From the NCBI GenBank assembly GCA_039187035.1, contig JBCCZS010000044.1:1-18081 (forward strand): a stretch of 18,081 nucleotides of DNA, given 5' to 3'. The position numbers were made by a program, and so were the translations under genes. Below are positions 15,277-18,081 of the stretch, piece after piece. This stretch comes from JAJFFW01 sp039187035 (GTDB taxonomy: Bacteria > Pseudomonadota > Alphaproteobacteria > Caulobacterales > Parvularculaceae). Numbering within the stretch: the stretch's first letter is position 1; each line of letters begins with the position of its first letter. The notes under the pieces were generated by a model. That model saw nothing but the letters and a program-made list of their open reading frames with translations. It was not told where the DNA came from and made no database searches.

Positions 15277-15320
15277 TTCGGTAAGAATTCATAAGCACTC
15301 TACAATCAGGGCTTACCGAA
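15277..15320 (+). promoter_or_regulatory. 9-bp inverted repeat ending at the motA start codon
   Basis: TTCGGTAAG (15277-15285) is inversely repeated as CTTACCGAA (15312-15320), and the right arm touches the motA ATG at 15321. The 26-base loop contains the likely ribosome site CAGGG (15307-15311). In RNA, the stem would place the ribosome site in a loop and the start codon at the stem foot. In DNA, it could be an operator. It is the only notable element in the 81-base motE-motA gap. Confidence 0.5.
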
Positions 15321-16187
15321 ATGGGCGCGATGATCGGAATAGTGATCACGCTCGTCATGGTCTTTGGCGGGTATACGATCGCTGGCGGCAAGATGGGGAT
15401 CATCTTTAAGTCGCTTCCCTACGAGATGATGATGATCGGCGGCGCGGCCGTCGGCGCGTTCTTCGTCGGTAATGATTTCGGCGTCATCAAACATACCGGC
15501 GGCGACGTCGTGAAGGTCTTCACCGGCCCGCGCTGGAAGAAGTCCGACTACAAAAATCTCCTATGCCTCATGTTCGAGCTGATACGGATCGCCAAAGAGA
15601 GTCCGGTCGAAATCGAACAGCATATCGAACAGCCGGACGAATCCGCGATCTTCGCGAAGTTTCCAAAAATCGCCAAAGACAAGCCGGCGGTCGAGCTGAT
15701 CTGCGAGACGATCCGCTCCATGATCATGAACTTCGACAATGTCCACCAAGTCGAAGAGCTTCTGGAAAAACAGCTTGAGTCGTTGCACCATGACAGCATG
15801 CACGGCGCGCACGCCTTGCAGAAAATGGCCGACAGCCTGCCGGCGCTCGGTATCGTCGCCGCCGTTCTCGGCGTTATCAAAACGATGGCCTCGATCGACA
15901 AGCCGCCGGAAGTCTTGGGGCAGATGATCGGCGGCGCCCTCGTCGGGACGTTCCTTGGGGTCTTCCTGGCGTATAGCCTCGTCGGTCCGTTCGCCGACAA
16001 AGTCGCGGCGGTGAATGAGGAAGATCACTCGTTCTACAACATCATCCGCGAAGCGCTGGTCGCCAGCCTCAACAAACACACGCCGCAGATCTGCGTCGAA
16101 GTCGCGCGTCGCAGCGCCCCGCGCAAAGTCCGCCCATCCTTTACGGACCTCGAGGACGCGCTGCGGGAAGTCAGTCAGGCGGCGTGA
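15321..16187 (+). CDS. motA: Flagellar motor stator protein MotA
   Basis: This is the proton-channel half of the stator and pairs with MotB (2614-3525). It has 288 residues, close to E. coli (295). Membrane helices lie near 5-22, 36-52, 170-190 and 205-225. The two functional prolines are present as P174 (ADSLPALG) and P223 (LVGPFA). The cytoplasmic loop has HIEQPDESAIFAKFPKI (101-117). E. coli MotA E98 corresponds to E99 here, while the position of R90 is Ala91 with K92 and R89 next to it. It uses the ATG at 15321 after CAGGG. The stop overlaps the start of the next gene by one base (TGATG at 16185-16189), so that product is made with MotA. motA and motB are about 12 kb apart, not adjacent as in enterics. 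Confidence 0.96.
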   Translation: MGAMIGIVITLVMVFGGYTIAGGKMGIIFKSLPYEMMMIGGAAVGAFFVGNDFGVIKHTGGDVVKVFTGPRWKKSDYKNLLCLMFELIRIAKESPVEIEQHIEQPDESAIFAKFPKIAKDKPAVELICETIRSMIMNFDNVHQVEELLEKQLESLHHDSMHGAHALQKMADSLPALGIVAAVLGVIKTMASIDKPPEVLGQMIGGALVGTFLGVFLAYSLVGPFADKVAAVNEEDHSFYNIIREALVASLNKHTPQICVEVARRSAPRKVRPSFTDLEDALREVSQAA

Positions 16188-18081
16188 TGCAGCGCCTGCG
16201 CGCATATATTCTCGGCGGCGCGTTTGCTTTGGCGAACGCGGCGAGCGCGCACGCGGCGCCGGTCTTCTTTTCGGCCGGCGAGCACGACGCCTATTCGCGC
16301 GTCGTCTTGTCGCCCGGCGGCAAGGACGCCGCGATCAGCCGAAACGGCCGATTGGTGACGATTTTGCTGCCCACGCCGGTCGGCGAAGTGAACATCGACC
16401 AGCTCGTCGATCGACAGCGCGCGCACCGGGTCGCGCGTGCGTCGTTAACGCCCTCCGTTAGCGGATCGATCGTCACGCTGGAATTGACTTGCGATTGCAC
16501 GCTGAAGCAAAGCCGCTTGTCGAACGGGAAGACGGTCCTCGACATCGTCGGCGCGAAAGACGGATCATCGGTGTCCGCTGCGCCCGTCAAGCCGCAAGCG
16601 GCCCCAACGAGCGTAAAGCCCGCCGACGTCGCGGCCGCGGCGCCGCCGACGCCGAAACCGGCAAAAGAACCCGCGGTTAAACCCGGCGCACCCGCCCCCG
16701 CCCCAAACACGACCGAAGTGCAGACGGACGATCTCTCCGTGGAAAAGGCGCGAGAGCGGATGCTCGAGCTCCTAACGCAAGCCGCGGACGAAGGCCTTAT
16801 CAATCTGCGGGCGGACGATAACGCGCCGACGACTGCGGCCTCCGGCGGTCCGACGCCGCTGACCCCCGCCTCGCTGCCGACAATGCCCGGCGTCGACGGT
16901 CAATTGATGACCCGCAGCATAAACGAACCGATGGATTTGCCGACCGACCGGACAAAAGAAAAGACCGCTGCGGCAGCAGCGCCGACGCGGTCCTGTCTCA
17001 CCGACGACGCGTTCGCGTTGCCGGGCGACAAATTCGACAAAGACCCGCTCGGCGCCATCAGCGATCTTCAATCAAACCTCGCTTTTTCGGACGGCGAAAC
17101 GCAGCGCCGCATCGCCGAGGATTTGGCGGCCGGCTTCTTGTCGATCGGCTTCGGTGAAGAGGCGCTCAAGGTGCTGGCCGAACATGGCCACACGGACAGT
17201 CTGCAGGCGGAAATGGCGCGCGCCGTTGCGAACCTGCCCATGGACGGCGCCGGCCGTATCATGGGCGCCCGCGACTGCGACGGGGCGCACGCGCTGTGGC
17301 AAGCGCTCGCCGGCGAGGCGACCGAGGCCGTCGGCCCGGCGGCCCGGTCCGGCGACGCCGTCGACGGGATGCCCAAGCGCCTGCGCCGGCTCGCCGCCGC
17401 GCGGATTGCGAAAAAAATGGTCGATGCGGGCGCCTGGCGCCAGGCCGAACGCTTTTTCGAGATTGCGACCGACGGTTTGGACGCCTTATCGCCGGATCTC
17501 GCGCTCGTCGACGCCAAGCTAAAGGAAAACGCGGGGCGCGCCGAAGACGCCGAGGACGTGCTCTTGGAAGTCGCCGCCTCGAACACGGACGCTTCGACGG
17601 AAGCGTTTTTGGAACTCGCCGAACGGTACGCAGACGGAGAAACGCCGCATGAGGGGTTCCTCGACGATATCGGGACGGTCGCCAAAACGCGGCGTGGGAC
17701 GCCCGAAGGCGAGCGCGCGGCGATCCTGGAAGGCGTCGGCTATGCGGACGCCGGCCACATCGAGGCGGCGGTATTGATCCTGCGCCACAGCGCCGAGACG
17801 GGCGACGCACCGCAAGAAGACGCACGCGCGGAAGCACGACGGCTGATCGAACGGTCGATGGCGCGCAAGGACGACGCCAAGAAAGTCAGCGCCTTGACGG
17901 CCTATCTCGACAACCGCGCTTTTCTGGACGGGGGCGCCGACGACCCGGCGTTCCGCAAAACCGTCGCCGCGGCCGCGATGGCGCTCGGCCTGCCGAACGT
18001 CGCGTTTAAGATCTTTGAAGAGAGCGGCGCCGACGATCCGGACGCGGCGCGCTTAAAGTCTGAAGCCGCGCTGCGGGCCGA
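16187..18081 (+). CDS. Large exported helical-repeat protein after motA (partial, 5' end)
   Basis: An ATG at 16187 opens a frame with no stop up to the right edge, at least 631 residues. Residues 1-24 form a signal peptide (LGGAFALANAASAHAA) predicting export. Residues about 25-122 are a beta-rich domain with HDAYSRVVLSPGG, LVTILLPTPVGEVN and LTCDCTLKQSRLSNGKTVLD, recalling AMIN-type periplasmic domains. A Pro/Ala/Lys linker (about 125-180) and a disordered part to about 270 follow. From about 288 the protein is almost all helical, with short Ala-rich helices like TPR/SEL1 repeats (such as FLSIGFGEEALKVLAEHG and ASTEAFLELAERYADGE). The one-base overlap with motA argues for a joint role in the motor. 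By analogy with MotC, the periplasmic MotB partner served by MotE, it may position or stabilise the stator. I cannot show homology to MotC. Codon use matches its neighbours. Confidence 0.85.
   Translation, partial: MQRLRAYILGGAFALANAASAHAAPVFFSAGEHDAYSRVVLSPGGKDAAISRNGRLVTILLPTPVGEVNIDQLVDRQRAHRVARASLTPSVSGSIVTLELTCDCTLKQSRLSNGKTVLDIVGAKDGSSVSAAPVKPQAAPTSVKPADVAAAAPPTPKPAKEPAVKPGAPAPAPNTTEVQTDDLSVEKARERMLELLTQAADEGLINLRADDNAPTTAASGGPTPLTPASLPTMPGVDGQLMTRSINEPMDLPTDRTKEKTAAAAAPTRSCLTDDAFALPGDKFDKDPLGAISDLQSNLAFSDGETQRRIAEDLAAGFLSIGFGEEALKVLAEHGHTDSLQAEMARAVANLPMDGAGRIMGARDCDGAHALWQALAGEATEAVGPAARSGDAVDGMPKRLRRLAAARIAKKMVDAGAWRQAERFFEIATDGLDALSPDLALVDAKLKENAGRAEDAEDVLLEVAASNTDASTEAFLELAERYADGETPHEGFLDDIGTVAKTRRGTPEGERAAILEGVGYADAGHIEAAVLILRHSAETGDAPQEDARAEARRLIERSMARKDDAKKVSALTAYLDNRAFLDGGADDPAFRKTVAAAAMALGLPNVAFKIFEESGADDPDAARLKSEAALRA

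Noticed and set aside
16185..16189. Frameshift or fusion between motA and the following gene.
   Set aside because: MotA ends at its normal length, and the next frame opens with its own ATG and signal peptide. TGATG is ordinary translational coupling.

Overview
This window is a flagellar gene cluster from a GC-rich bacterium, almost certainly an alphaproteobacterium. Three things point there: the order flgE-flgK-flgL-flgI beside fliP-fliN-fliH-fliF, the motor module fliL - DUF6468-type gene - motE-like gene - motA, and the absence of a canonical CheY-binding N-terminus on FliM. From memory, the order resembles clusters of the Rhodobacterales and Parvularculaceae type. The exact family cannot be fixed from the sequence alone. 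Every recognisable gene concerns the flagellum, except one membrane protein of unknown role at the left edge. There is no chemotaxis, CRISPR, tRNA or rRNA gene. | Layout. Bases 1-234 hold no convincing complete gene, but they contain an 11-bp inverted repeat pair (149-238) that could be a small mobile-element remnant. On the minus strand, fliM (2381-1443) is followed by a gene for a roughly ten-helix membrane protein (1356-235). A 232-base divergent region (2382-2613) with two tandem palindromic boxes separates fliM from motB. On the plus strand come motB, a strong hairpin terminator, then flgE, flgK, flgL and flgI (hook, two hook-filament junction proteins, P-ring). A symmetrical terminator at 8622-8653 serves both flgI and the oncoming minus-strand operon fliF-fliH-fliN-fliP-fliG (13081-8674), whose genes all overlap by 4 to 14 bases. 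A second divergent region (13082-13281) separates fliF from the plus-strand operon fliL - DUF6468 protein - motE-like - motA - large periplasmic protein. That last gene runs off the right edge. | How the genes work together. FliF forms the MS-ring in the inner membrane. FliG, FliM and FliN build the C-ring rotor and switch. FliP is part of the export gate and FliH regulates the export ATPase. FlgE, FlgK, FlgL and FlgI form the external structures. MotA and MotB are the proton-driven stator, and FliL, the MotE-like protein and probably the last gene assist stator assembly. Genes for the rod, FlhA/FlhB, FliI, FliK and flagellin are not in the window. | The observations most worth following are: the large exported protein encoded directly after motA, a candidate functional counterpart of MotC; the tandem palindromes between fliM and motB; the FliM, FliG and MotA residues that depart from the E. 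coli torque and switching scheme; and inverted repeats placed at the starts of motA and flgE.
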